From DATCLS01 sp036563805 (GTDB lineage: Bacteria > Actinomycetota > Acidimicrobiia > Acidimicrobiales > VFJN01), in contig DATCLS010000016.1 of NCBI GenBank assembly GCA_036563805.1, forward strand, positions 1 through 64,000: a DNA stretch of 64,000 nucleotides, read 5' to 3'. The notes under the pieces are model-generated. The model was not told the DNA's origin. It ran no database searches and worked only from the letters and a program-made list of their open reading frames with translations. This document shows, piece by piece, positions 1 to 7,587 of this stretch. Numbering within the stretch: position 1 is the stretch's first letter; every line of letters begins with the position of its first letter. Made by a program: the position numbers and the translations under genes.

Positions 1-274
1 CGCTCGGTGCGCCGCCGAAGGCCGGGAGGTCGGTGACCGGCTCGTCGGGCGCCAGGAAGACGAGCCCGTCCCGCTCGGCGAGACCGGCGGGCTCGGGGTC
101 GGCGCCGAGCCGAAGCCCACCCCGTCCCCGGCTCCCCCGGCGGGCGAGCATCCACTCCGTCCCCAGGAGTCGGACCCGGACCGGCTCGTCCCCCACCTCC
201 TCGCTGCGGGCCACGGGGAGCCAGCATCGGCGGAGCGCGGGGTCGGTGTTGGACAACCAGCGGCCTGCGGACAT
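1..274 (-). CDS. Rieske-oxygenase-like protein lacking most of the Rieske domain (partial, runs off the left edge)
   Basis: Reading leftwards from an ATG at 274 gives 90 codons open to the window edge, with no stop. The N-terminus (CWLPVARSEEVGDEPVRV, then LLGTEWML) aligns with the start of the Rieske domain of the neighbouring gene at 396-1511. A few residues on it has DGLVFLAPDEPV, which matches that neighbour's GLIWLAPDDPV. Only about 25 residues separate the two blocks here, against roughly 90 in the neighbour, so the Cys-X-His and Cys-X2-His iron-sulfur ligands are absent. It looks like a paralogue that has lost its [2Fe-2S] centre, perhaps a partner subunit or a decaying copy. The catalytic domain lies outside the window. 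Confidence 0.6.
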   Translation of the reverse strand, partial: MSAGRWLSNTDPALRRCWLPVARSEEVGDEPVRVRLLGTEWMLARRGSRGRGGLRLGADPEPAGLAERDGLVFLAPDEPVTDLPAFGGAPS

Positions 275-395
275 CGGCCCATCGTGGCCCGGCCGCCGGC
301 CGGTCGGGGCGTGATCGGCGCCGGAACGCCGCCAGTTCACGCGGGCGCAACAGGCCCGCAACCGGCGGGTCACGGGTCGGGGCGAGGGTGGACGC

Positions 396-1511
396 ATGGC
401 GCTGGTCGACGACGCCCAGGGCGACGAGGTTTCGGCCTCGGTCGCCGAGCCCGATCTCGCCCGGGAGCCCGTCCCGGTCTCGATCGCCCCGGAGGACGAC
501 GTCGAGACCGTCGACAACGAGACCCCGGCGCTCGGCGCCGCCTGGCACCCCGTGGCCGAGGCGGCCGAGCTGGGCGACGAGCCGCTCGGGGTCCTGCTGC
601 TCGGCCGGGCATGGGTGCTGACCCGGCTGGGGGGTGAGCTCGTGGCGTTCGAGGACCGCTGCCCGCACCGGCTGGCGCCCATGAGCGCCGGGTGGGTCGA
701 GGGCGACCAGCTGCGGTGCCGCTACCACGGCTGGTCGTTCGGGCCCGACGGGCGGTGCACGCTGATCCCGTCGAACGGTCCGGGCGGGCCCATCCCGCCC
801 CGGGCGTGCCTGGTCCGGCCGGCCGGCGTGATGGAGCGGTACGGGCTGATCTGGCTCGCCCCCGACGACCCGGTGTGCGACGTGCACCCGTTCCCCGAGT
901 GGGACGACCCGGCGTTCGACCGGGCCTGGACCGCGCCCCGGCGCACGCCGGTGGGCGCCGCCCAGCTGGCCGACAACTTCCTCGACGCCTCGCACTTCCC
1001 GACCGTGCACACGGTCACGTTCGGCACGCCGGAGGCCGCCCACGTCGGACCCCACCAGGTCACCCGCGAGGGCTGGGAGATCCGCACGGTCTACGAGGCG
1101 CCCTACCGCAACCACGACGACCCGCTCGTGGCCACCGGCGAGCACCCGCTGGTCCAGCCGCACGTGCTGACCAAGATCGGGCGGCCGGCGACCGCCGTGC
1201 GCCTCACGCTCGACTTCCCGCTCACCGGCGAGCGCCTGGCGATCCTGTTCGCCTGCCAGCCCGAGACCGCCGAGTCGACCCGGGTGTACAAGCTGATGGC
1301 CCGCAGCGGCTACGACGGCGACGGCGCCCGCCTGGCCGAGCTCATCCGCTACGAGGACCTGGTGCTCGACGAGGATCTCGCCATCCTCGAGGCCTACCGG
1401 CACCGCACGCTGGCCATCGACACCCGGGCCGAGGTCCACACCCGCGCCGACCGCCTCAGCGTGGCCTACCGGCGCCTGCTGGCCGATTTGGTCGCCCACG
1501 CCCGCCGCTGA
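396..1511 (+). CDS. Rieske [2Fe-2S] aromatic ring-hydroxylating oxygenase, alpha subunit-like
   Basis: A 371-residue cytosolic oxygenase of the vanillate demethylase/phthalate dioxygenase type. These enzymes use a Rieske cluster and a mononuclear non-haem iron to hydroxylate or O-demethylate aromatic substrates, with electrons from a separate reductase. The Rieske ligands are visible as CPHR and CRYHGW around residues 90-112, and the iron-binding motif as DNFLDASHFPTVH near 190. The N-terminal 45 residues are acidic and not part of the domain. The ATG at 396 follows a purine-rich GGGCGAGG. No reductase gene is adjacent. The divergent neighbour at 1-274 is a related protein without the Rieske centre. 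The substrate cannot be told from sequence. Confidence 0.9.
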   Translation: MALVDDAQGDEVSASVAEPDLAREPVPVSIAPEDDVETVDNETPALGAAWHPVAEAAELGDEPLGVLLLGRAWVLTRLGGELVAFEDRCPHRLAPMSAGWVEGDQLRCRYHGWSFGPDGRCTLIPSNGPGGPIPPRACLVRPAGVMERYGLIWLAPDDPVCDVHPFPEWDDPAFDRAWTAPRRTPVGAAQLADNFLDASHFPTVHTVTFGTPEAAHVGPHQVTREGWEIRTVYEAPYRNHDDPLVATGEHPLVQPHVLTKIGRPATAVRLTLDFPLTGERLAILFACQPETAESTRVYKLMARSGYDGDGARLAELIRYEDLVLDEDLAILEAYRHRTLAIDTRAEVHTRADRLSVAYRRLLADLVAHARR

Positions 1512-1642
1512 GCGTTTCCGCTACCCGGCCGGGCCACCGGCCACCGGCCGTCGGCCCGACGGCCCCCCGTTGATCGAGCCCGTCTGGCTCCGGGCCGGGC
1601 CACCCGCCCTCGGCCCCGGCGCCTGGCGGCCTCCCGGCCACG

Positions 1643-1949
1643 TCACGACGGATCGAACCCCTCCGGCCCCGCGACGAACCTGTCGTAGCGGACACCCGTG
1701 AGCTCAGCGCCGGTGAGGTCGGCCTCGCCGAGCTTGGCGCCACCGACCTCGAGGCCGTGGAGGTTGGCGCCAGTGAGGTCGGCTGCGGCGAGGACGGCGA
1801 AGCTGACGTTGCGGCATCGACGGCGAAGCGTTCGAGAGCGAAGGCCCCCGACGCGTCGCCACCACGCCCGCGATCACCGCGGCAACCGCCACCGCGGCGA
1901 CCACCCAGAACGATCCCGCCGGGAAGGCCCATGGTCGGTGACCCGACAT
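1643..1949 (-). pseudogene. Frameshifted membrane-anchored pentapeptide-repeat protein
   Basis: From ATG 1949 one frame encodes a short polar start and a hydrophobic helix (WVVAAVAVAAVIAGVVA). About 40 codons in, that frame becomes Arg/Pro-rich nonsense. From about 1815 a different frame encodes A(D/N)LxG pentapeptide repeats (AAADLTGANLHGLEVGGAKL and on) ending at a TGA at 1643. The two halves read like one protein joined by a frameshift between about 1815 and 1875. Either a sequencing error or a real lesion would explain it. The flanks (1512-1642 and 1950-2060) hold nothing else that I recognise. Confidence 0.45.
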
Positions 1950-2060
1950 GCAGCGCCGGACCAAGGCGTGAACACTCTGTGCGCCGGTGGGGTCGACGCC
2001 GATGATGAGCGTGGCTCGGGGTGAGATCGGCGGGAGGGTGGGCGCCGGGTCGGCCCCGGG

Positions 2061-2663
2061 TCAGCCGGAGAGGGCGAGGCGGAGGCCGAGCGCGCCCATG
2101 AGGCCGGCGGCGACCCGGCTGATGGCGCGGCTGGCCCGGCGGTAGGCCCGCTGGGCCGGGGTGCGGGACAGGGCCAGCGCCAAGGACAGGTACCAGCCGT
2201 AGTCGACGGCCGCAGTGGCCGCCATCACGGCGAGGGCCATGCCGGGGTCGAGGTGCGCCGGCAGGAGCGAGACGTAGAGCGACGTGAAGAACAGGGCCGC
2301 CTTGGGGTTGGCCAGGTCGATGAGCACGCCTCGGAGGAACGGCCGCCGCCCGGTGGGGGCGTCGGCCTCGGCATCGGGCGCCTCGCCCCGTTCCCGCCAC
2401 AGGCGCACGGCCTGCACCAGCAGGTAGGCGGCGCCCAGCCACTTGAGAGCCATGAACACCGGCCGCGACTGGGCGAGCAGGACCCCGATGCCCGCCATGG
2501 CCGCCGTGGCCCAGATCATGTCGCCGCTCGCCACGCCCAGCGCCGTCCACAGCCCGGCGCGCCGGTCGCGCACCGAGGCCACGACGACGGCGACGACGTT
2601 GGGACCCGGGATGCACACGGCCGCGGCCAGCGCGACGACCACGGGGACCAGCGTCTCCACCAC
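2061..2663 (-). CDS. LysE/RhtB-family amino-acid exporter
   Basis: A 200-residue inner-membrane exporter. The family (LysE, RhtB) pumps amino acids or related small molecules out of the cell. The signature CIPGPNVV follows the first helix, and about six hydrophobic segments are visible, with FLRGVLIDLANPKAALFF in the middle, a hallmark of the family. I chose the GTG at 2663 (a second GTG lies one codon downstream) because it places the first helix at the N-terminus at normal family length. The much longer open frame continuing upstream is GC-driven. The exported compound is unknown. Confidence 0.88.
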   Translation of the reverse strand: MVETLVPVVVALAAAVCIPGPNVVAVVVASVRDRRAGLWTALGVASGDMIWATAAMAGIGVLLAQSRPVFMALKWLGAAYLLVQAVRLWRERGEAPDAEADAPTGRRPFLRGVLIDLANPKAALFFTSLYVSLLPAHLDPGMALAVMAATAAVDYGWYLSLALALSRTPAQRAYRRASRAISRVAAGLMGALGLRLALSG

Positions 2664-2772
2664 GACCGGCCAGGCTACCGACGACGGTCCGCGGCGCCGC
2701 CGGTGTTCACGGCACTCCTCGTCGCCCTGACCGGCCGCCGTAGCGGCTGCGTCACCCGGCCCGCCGTGGGGC

Positions 2773-3147
2773 TCAGGCGCAGCCGCCGTCGGGCAGCCAC
2801 AGCACGGCGACGGCGGCCAGCGTCGCCATGGCCCCGACCACGGTGACCACCGCGCCCGCCGCCCACCGGAGGGCCGGCGGCGGCCGCCGCTGCCACCACC
2901 ACCAGGCGGCCCCGGCGACGGCGATCGACGGCGCCAGCGAGGCGCCGAGGCCGGCCAGCACCAGCGCCAGCCAGGCGATGTCCTCGCCGCACTGCGGTCC
3001 GAGGAGCGTCGCCGCCGCCCGCACGACCGCCAGCCCGTCGATCGCCACCGCGACGGCGACGACGGCACCGACGCCCGCCAGCACGCCCCGGGTCGGCTGG
3101 GCGCGGGATGCCCAGTCCCCCGCCGCTCGCACCCGTGCGTCAACCAC
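2773..3147 (-). CDS. Small hypothetical membrane protein with three predicted helices
   Basis: I do not recognise this 124-residue protein. It has three hydrophobic segments (around GVLAGVGAVVAVAVAIDGLAV, IAWLALVLAGLGASLA and GAVVTVVGAMATLAAVAVLW) separated by short loops, one with a Trp4 run, and ends in DGGCA. The start is uncertain: a GTG at 3147 gives a compact protein, and an in-frame ATG at 3246 would add 33 basic residues of doubtful quality. It is divergent from the RidA gene and lies behind nothing obvious in an operon. Confidence 0.5.
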   Translation of the reverse strand: MVDARVRAAGDWASRAQPTRGVLAGVGAVVAVAVAIDGLAVVRAAATLLGPQCGEDIAWLALVLAGLGASLAPSIAVAGAAWWWWQRRPPPALRWAAGAVVTVVGAMATLAAVAVLWLPDGGCA

Positions 3148-3324
3148 GTGTCTCGACCCGGACGACCATCTGGGCCCCAGGACATACAGCGAAACCCGGT
3201 GCCGGGCGGCGGTGCTGCGGCACCCCGACCGGACCCTCACCAACACCGAGGCGAACGCCTGGCGGGACCGGATCCGCGCCGCCGTCCACCGGGGATCCGC
3301 CCGCGAGTGGGCCCCGGCGGAGCC

Positions 3325-3330
3325 TAGGCT
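3325..3330 (+). promoter_or_regulatory. Candidate -10 element TAGGCT for a leaderless ridA-like transcript
   Basis: TAGGCT lies 8 bases before the ATG at 3339, the spacing expected when transcription starts at the start codon. There is no Shine-Dalgarno sequence between them. The same TAGGNT hexamer recurs upstream of the GntR gene (18269) and the SDR gene (22292). This is inference from spacing and recurrence. Confidence 0.4.
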
Positions 3331-3338
3331 CCGCCCGC

Positions 3339-3725
3339 ATGCGAATGATCCCGCATCGTTCGGTCGAGGGGGTCTATCCCCCCTCCGGCGGCTACGCCCA
3401 CGCCATCGAGCTGCGCGGCCCCGACCGGCTGGTGTTCGTCTCGGGGACGATGGGGCTCGACCCGCGGGGAGCGCCGGGCGCCACGCTCGAGGTGCAGCTC
3501 GACCTCATCTGGTCGAACATCCGGAAGATCCTGGCATCGGCGGGCATGACGGTCGACGACATCGTCCGCGTCACCAGCTACCTCCGCGACCCCGCCTATG
3601 CGGACGCCAACGCCGACGCCCGGGGCCGAGCGCTGGGCGGCCGGCCGGTCCCCACCACCGTGCTCGTCGCCCGGACGCTGGAGAGCGACTGGCTGGTCGA
3701 GATCGAGGTCATCGCCGCGGCTTGA
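3339..3725 (+). CDS. RidA/YjgF/UK114-family protein
   Basis: A 128-residue RidA-fold protein. Classical members are trimers that hydrolyse reactive enamine/imine intermediates from PLP enzymes. Here the family blocks VFVSGTMGLDP, QLDLIWSNIRKIL, DIVRVTSYLRD and LVEIEVIAA are all present. In RidA proper an Arg precedes the Thr-Thr-Val strand and binds the substrate carboxylate. Here that stretch reads RPVPTTVLV, with Pro at the usual Arg position, so it is likelier to belong to another Rid subgroup than to be a true deaminase. The ATG at 3339 appears leaderless. Confidence 0.85.
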   Translation: MRMIPHRSVEGVYPPSGGYAHAIELRGPDRLVFVSGTMGLDPRGAPGATLEVQLDLIWSNIRKILASAGMTVDDIVRVTSYLRDPAYADANADARGRALGGRPVPTTVLVARTLESDWLVEIEVIAAA

Positions 3726-3824
3726 CGGCGCCCTGATGGGGCGGCCGAACCGCCGGCGCCCCGGCCCCGGCGGCGGGTCGTCCCCGGCCCGACGGGCGGA
3801 CGGGCCGGCGGGCACACTGGCTCG

Positions 3825-4529
3825 GTGGGTGTGCAGGCGCTCGTCCTGTGGGACATCGACAAGACGCTCGTCGACGTGTCCGGCATCGGCCGGGAGATCT
3901 ATGCCCGCGCCTTCGAGACCGTCACCGGCCGGCCGTTGCGGCGGATCGCCGACATGGCCGGGCGGACCGAGCGGGCCATCCTCGCCGACACGCTCGCCCT
4001 CAACGGCGTCGTCGAGACCGAGTTCGACCGGTTCTTCGAGGCGATGGCGCGGGCCGCCCACGAGCTGCGGGGCCGGATGCGGGAGATCGGCCGGGCGCTG
4101 CCGGGCGCCCGCGAGGCGATCGTCGCCCTGCGGCGGGACGGCGTCGTGCAGTCGGTGGGGACCGGCAACATCCGTCCCGTGGCGGAGGCCAAGCTGGCGG
4201 CGTTCGGCCTCACCGACGGGCTCGACCTCGACGTCGGCGGCTACGGGTCGGACGACGGCGTGCGGGCCGAGCTGGTGCGGCGGGCCCGGGCCCGCACCGG
4301 CCGCAAGTACGGGACCGACCTGCCGCCCGACCGGGTCGTCGTGATCGGCGACACGCCCCACGACATCGAGGGGGCGCACGCCGCCGGGGCCTGGGCGATC
4401 GGCGTCGCCACGGGCGCCAGCACGGCCGACGCCCTCGCCGCGGCCGGGGCCGACACGGTGGTCGCCGACCTCACCTCCCCCGCCGCCCTCGTGGCGACCC
4501 TCGACGCCCGCCTCGGCGGACGCAGCTGA
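3825..4529 (+). CDS. HAD-superfamily hydrolase (phosphoglycolate phosphatase-like)
   Basis: A 234-residue haloacid dehalogenase-fold hydrolase with an alpha-helical cap, the arrangement of phosphoglycolate phosphatase and beta-phosphoglucomutase relatives. Motif I is WDIDKTLVD (the nucleophile is the first Asp), motif II is the Thr in SVGTGN, the Lys is probably in EAKLAAFG, and motif IV is VIGDTPHDIEGA. It starts at a GTG at 3825 with CACACT eight bases upstream, possibly another leaderless start. The ridA-like gene ends 99 bases upstream on the same strand. The substrate is unknown. Confidence 0.85.
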   Translation: MGVQALVLWDIDKTLVDVSGIGREIYARAFETVTGRPLRRIADMAGRTERAILADTLALNGVVETEFDRFFEAMARAAHELRGRMREIGRALPGAREAIVALRRDGVVQSVGTGNIRPVAEAKLAAFGLTDGLDLDVGGYGSDDGVRAELVRRARARTGRKYGTDLPPDRVVVIGDTPHDIEGAHAAGAWAIGVATGASTADALAAAGADTVVADLTSPAALVATLDARLGGRS

Positions 4530-4618
4530 GCGCCCGGCCCGACAGGCCCGGACCGGGCCGGGGCGCGCCGAGGCGGGGCAGAGCGGTGGGCCGCTGGGTC
4601 GGGGCGGCGCGGCGGGGC

Positions 4619-4680
4619 CGGGTCAGCGGGCGGCGGGACGATGACGCCGCCGGGCGAGGGCCCGGGTCAGCGGGCGGCGG
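4619..4680. repeat. 18-bp direct repeat spanning the hemerythrin stop codon
   Basis: The same 18 bases (CGGGTCAGCGGGCGGCGG) occur at 4619-4636 and 4663-4680. The right copy contains the hemerythrin gene's TGA and last codons, so the left copy looks like a short duplication of the gene's 3' end. Confidence 0.6.
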
Positions 4681-5212
4681 CCGCCTTGTCCTTGGCGCGG
4701 TCGGCGGTGCCGGCGGCGGCCCCGACGAGCACGTTGCCCGGGGGCTTGTTCGGCGCGTGCGGGTGCGGGTGGGTCGGCGCCGTCTTCCGGGCCGCCTTGA
4801 GCTCCTCGCCCCACTCGGCGAGGTCCTTGCGGCCGACCTTGGCCCGGAGCTGCTTGAAGAGGTCGCCCTCTTCTTCCTTCACGTGGGCCGTGATGGCGGC
4901 GGCCAGCTTCTCCACGGTGGGGGCCAGCTCGGGGTCGTCGCCGGACATGCCGTCGATCTTGGCGAGCAGCTCCTTGGCCTCCTGGTGCTCCTCGATGGCG
5001 TGGTCGGCGAGCTTGTCGCCCTTCGGGAGCACGGACCGCAGCCGCGGGTAGAGGAGCATCTCCTCGATGGCGGCGTGGATGGACAGCTCCTTGACCATCC
5101 GCCGGCACAGGCGCTCCCGGGTCTTCACCGCCCGGTCCGTCGTCTGCTTGAACTCCCGGAACAGCCGCTTCACGAGCTTGTGGTCGTCTTTGAGCAGGGT
5201 GATGGCATCCAT
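4667..5212 (-). CDS. Hemerythrin HHE-domain protein
   Basis: A 181-residue four-helix-bundle protein of the hemerythrin HHE class, which binds a di-iron centre and senses or carries O2, NO or iron. Candidate ligands are visible as LKDDHKLVKRLF, LSIHAAIEEMLLYP, IEEHQEAKELL and ITAHVKEEEGDLF in the right order across residues 8-125. The last 45 residues (His/Pro then Ala/Lys rich) are a disordered tail. ATG 5212 was chosen; an in-frame GTG lies two codons earlier. Homologues are common stress genes in soil actinobacteria. It stands alone here. Confidence 0.9.
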   Translation of the reverse strand: MDAITLLKDDHKLVKRLFREFKQTTDRAVKTRERLCRRMVKELSIHAAIEEMLLYPRLRSVLPKGDKLADHAIEEHQEAKELLAKIDGMSGDDPELAPTVEKLAAAITAHVKEEEGDLFKQLRAKVGRKDLAEWGEELKAARKTAPTHPHPHAPNKPPGNVLVGAAAGTADRAKDKAAAAR

Positions 5213-5294
5213 GGCCACCGGCTACCCCGGCGTCCGTCGCACGACGCCGAAAACCTGGGGGCGGGAACCAGGGCAGGGATCCCGGCGTCGGGCG

Positions 5295-5951
5295 TCAGCG
5301 CTCGCCGACCCGTCGCCGCCCCCGGACCAGCGGCAGGAACACCTCGTCGACGATCTCGACGAGCACGGACTCGGGCACGGCGGGCACGCCCCGACTCACA
5401 TACTCGTTGCGCAGGAGCGCCGTCGGCGCGCCCGCCACCCGGGGGTGCAGCGCCTCGGGCGCGGCCTCACCGCGGGCGACGGCCCGGCCGAGCAGCGTCA
5501 GCCAGGCCGCCTCGCACGCGCCCCCGCCCGCCGCCGGGTCGTCGCCCAGCTCGGCCAGCAGCTCGGGGGCGCCGCCGGCCGCGGCGATCAGGCCCCGCAG
5601 GATCTCGCCGTACGGCGACGACCAGGTGCTGTTCATCCGCCGGAGCATCTCGAGGGCGTCGCCGCGCAGCGACCCCGTGTCCGGGGGCGTGGTCTCGGCG
5701 GCGGCCAGCCGGCGGTAGGCGGCGACGCCGAGCGCCAGGCGGTTGGGCCAGCGCCGGTAGAGGGCGTTCTTGTTCGTCCCCGCCCGCCGGGCCACCTCCT
5801 CCATCGTCAGGCCGGCGACCCCCGACTCCCGCAGCACGTCGGCCGCCGCCCGCAGGATCGCCTCCTCCAGCGCCGCGCCCCGGCGCCGGGTCGGGGCGCG
5901 GCGCGGACTCTGGTGCCGCGACGCGCGCTGCTTCCGCTCGGCCGGACTCAC
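5295..5951 (-). CDS. TetR-family transcriptional regulator
   Basis: A 218-residue repressor-type protein. The N-terminal helix-turn-helix is clear (AAADVLRESGVAGLTMEEVA, then GTNKNALYRRWPNR, residues about 28-75), followed by an all-helical ligand-binding domain. GTG 5951 was chosen because the DNA-binding domain then sits at the usual distance from the start. The 15-bp palindrome at 5952-5966 directly abuts this GTG and a second copy lies 42 bp further on, so it very probably represses itself and the divergent gene at 6052. Confidence 0.88.
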   Translation of the reverse strand: MSPAERKQRASRHQSPRRAPTRRRGAALEEAILRAAADVLRESGVAGLTMEEVARRAGTNKNALYRRWPNRLALGVAAYRRLAAAETTPPDTGSLRGDALEMLRRMNSTWSSPYGEILRGLIAAAGGAPELLAELGDDPAAGGGACEAAWLTLLGRAVARGEAAPEALHPRVAGAPTALLRNEYVSRGVPAVPESVLVEIVDEVFLPLVRGRRRVGER

Positions 5952-5966
5952 GGTACGTACCGTACC
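5952..5966. promoter_or_regulatory. TetR operator copy 1
   Basis: GGTACGTACCGTACC is a 7-1-7 inverted repeat with one mismatched pair, immediately upstream of the TetR start codon. It has the same architecture as the copy at 6008. Confidence 0.65.
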
Positions 5967-6007
5967 CGTCCGACGACACGACTCGTGGAAGCGCTTCGCC
6001 GCGTTAA

Positions 6008-6022
6008 GGTACGTCACGTACC
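6008..6022. promoter_or_regulatory. TetR operator copy 2
   Basis: GGTACGTCACGTACC is a perfect 7-1-7 palindrome, 56 bp centre to centre from copy 1 and 30 bp before the divergent start at 6052. It sits in a locally AT-richer stretch (TTAAGG...CCTAAA) suited to a promoter. Confidence 0.7.
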
Positions 6023-6051
6023 TAAATGCGCAGCAGGGAGACAGATCGAGC

Positions 6052-7170
6052 GTGCGCGCCTTCGGCATCACCTACGACACCGGCTTCGCCTCGGGCGGGA
6101 CGACCACCCGCGAGCCCTTCGACCCGGCCACCGTCCGGCGCGAGCTGGCGATCATCCGCCACGACCTGCGCTGCGACGCCGTCCGGGTCACCGGCGGCGA
6201 CGCCGACCGGCTCGAAACGGCCGCCCGGCACGCGGCCGAGGCCGGGCTCGAGGTCTGGTACTCGCCGTTCACCAACGGGCTCACCCGGGCCGAGCTCCTC
6301 AACTTCCTGACCGACGGCGCGGCGCGGGCCGAACACCTCCGCCGGGACGGCGCCGAGGTCGTCTTCCTCACCGGCTCGGAGATCTCACTGTTCACGGCCG
6401 GCTTCCTGCCCGGCGACGACGTCGCCGAGCGCGTGGGCGCGCTCGCCGACCCGCAGCGCCGGGCGGCGGCCCTGGCCGGCCTGCCGGCCCGGGTCAACGC
6501 CTTCCTCGCCGAGGCGGTGGCGGCCACGCGGGACCGGTTCGGGGGCCGCATCGGGTACGCCTCGCTCCCCGCCGAGGGCGTCGACTGGACGCCGTTCGAC
6601 GTCGTGGCCAGTGACGCCGTCTATCCCGACCGGCAGGCCGACGGCCAGCTGGCCACCGACCGCCTGGCGGGGGGCCTCCGCGCGTTGACGGCCCCCGGCA
6701 AGCCGGCCGCCGTCACGGAGTTCGGCTGCACCACCTACCGGGGCGCAGCTGCCGTGGCCGGCCGGGGCGACGCGGTCGTGGCCCGGGACGACCGGGCCCG
6801 TCCCGTCCGGTTCACCGCGCCCGTCGTGCGCGACGAGGAGGAGCAGGCCGCCTACCTGCGGGACCTGCTCGGCGCCTTCGAGGGGTCCGGCCTCGACGCC
6901 GCGTTCGTCAACACGTTCGCCCGCTACGACCTCCCCCACGACGAGGCCGACGACGACCGCGACTTCGACAAGGCGTCGTTCGGGGTCGTGAAGGTCCTCG
7001 CCGGCGGCCGCACCGGCACCGCCTACCCCGGCCTCCCCTGGGAGCCCAAGGCCGCCTTCCGCGAGCTCGCCGAGTTCGGCCGCCGGCGGGCGGCCGAGCG
7101 CTTGGACGGCGGCGCGCCGCCCGCACGCGGCCGCCGCCCGGCCACATCTCGGCGCCCCGGTGTGTCGTAG
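6052..7170 (+). CDS. TIM-barrel hydrolase-like protein (often labelled abortive infection protein)
   Basis: A 372-residue protein matching, from memory, an actinobacterial family labelled 'abortive phage infection protein' in annotations. Its sequence reads like a (beta/alpha)8 glycosidase-type barrel: GITYDTGFASGG at the N-terminus, AVRVTGGDADRLETAA, GSEISLFTAGF, DVVASDAVYPD, VTEFGC (candidate catalytic Glu) and FVNTFARYDLPHD. I see nothing that ties it to phage defence. The GTG at 6052 has GGGAG about ten bases upstream. Its promoter overlaps the second TetR operator, so a TetR ligand should induce it. The last 30 residues are an Arg/Pro-rich tail. Confidence 0.7.
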   Translation: MRAFGITYDTGFASGGTTTREPFDPATVRRELAIIRHDLRCDAVRVTGGDADRLETAARHAAEAGLEVWYSPFTNGLTRAELLNFLTDGAARAEHLRRDGAEVVFLTGSEISLFTAGFLPGDDVAERVGALADPQRRAAALAGLPARVNAFLAEAVAATRDRFGGRIGYASLPAEGVDWTPFDVVASDAVYPDRQADGQLATDRLAGGLRALTAPGKPAAVTEFGCTTYRGAAAVAGRGDAVVARDDRARPVRFTAPVVRDEEEQAAYLRDLLGAFEGSGLDAAFVNTFARYDLPHDEADDDRDFDKASFGVVKVLAGGRTGTAYPGLPWEPKAAFRELAEFGRRRAAERLDGGAPPARGRRPATSRRPGVS

Positions 7171-7239
7171 GGGCTGACGGACGCCGGCGGGCCGGCGACA
7201 GCGGCCCCCGGCACGAACCCCCGGCGGGAAGGTGCCCCG

Positions 7240-7538
7240 ATGAACGTGACCATGAGCCGCGCCCAGGTCAAGGACGAGAGCGTCGCCGAGGTGGAGGCGG
7301 CGGTGCAGAAGACGTTCGCCACCATCGAGGAGGCCCGGCCCGAGGGCGTGCGCTACGCCTCGTGCCGCATCCCCGGGACCTCGACCTCGTGATCGCCCTC
7401 GGGCTCGAGGACGGCGTCGACAACCCGCTGGCGGCCATCCCCGAGTTCCAGGAGTTCCAGGCCGGGCTGCCGACCTGGCTGGCCGGGCCGCCCCGGCCCG
7501 AGCAGCTCACCGTGCTCGGCTCCTACGGCCTGTTCTGA
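7240..7538 (+). pseudogene. Small conserved gene broken by a one-base frameshift
   Basis: ATG 7240 opens MNVTMSRAQVKDESVAEVEA and continues to RYASCRIPG before a premature TGA at 7390. In another frame the protein resumes at once (DLDLVIALGLEDGVDNPLA, then IPEFQEFQAGLP) and ends VLGSYGLF at a TGA at 7536. Adding one G to the GGG at 7375-7377 restores a single ~99-residue protein of the type 'EVEAAV..TFA.IE.ARPEGVRYAS...LELEDGV.NPL'. That is a small monooxygenase-like/dimeric barrel family I know only as hypothetical. It could be a real loss or a homopolymer sequencing error. Confidence 0.75.
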
Positions 7539-7587
7539 GGCACGGCGGCGCCGAGGGCGCCAGGAGGTAGGGACGGGGCGCCGGCGG

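Noticed and set aside
1646..1670. T-loop-like GGTTCGATCC on the minus strand suggesting a tRNA
   Set aside because: No acceptor, D-arm or anticodon stem can be built around it; it is the GFDPS coding end of the pentapeptide-repeat frame.
6052..7170. Phage-defence (abortive infection) system
   Set aside because: The label is inherited from database names; the sequence looks like a TIM-barrel hydrolase and the neighbours are not defence genes.
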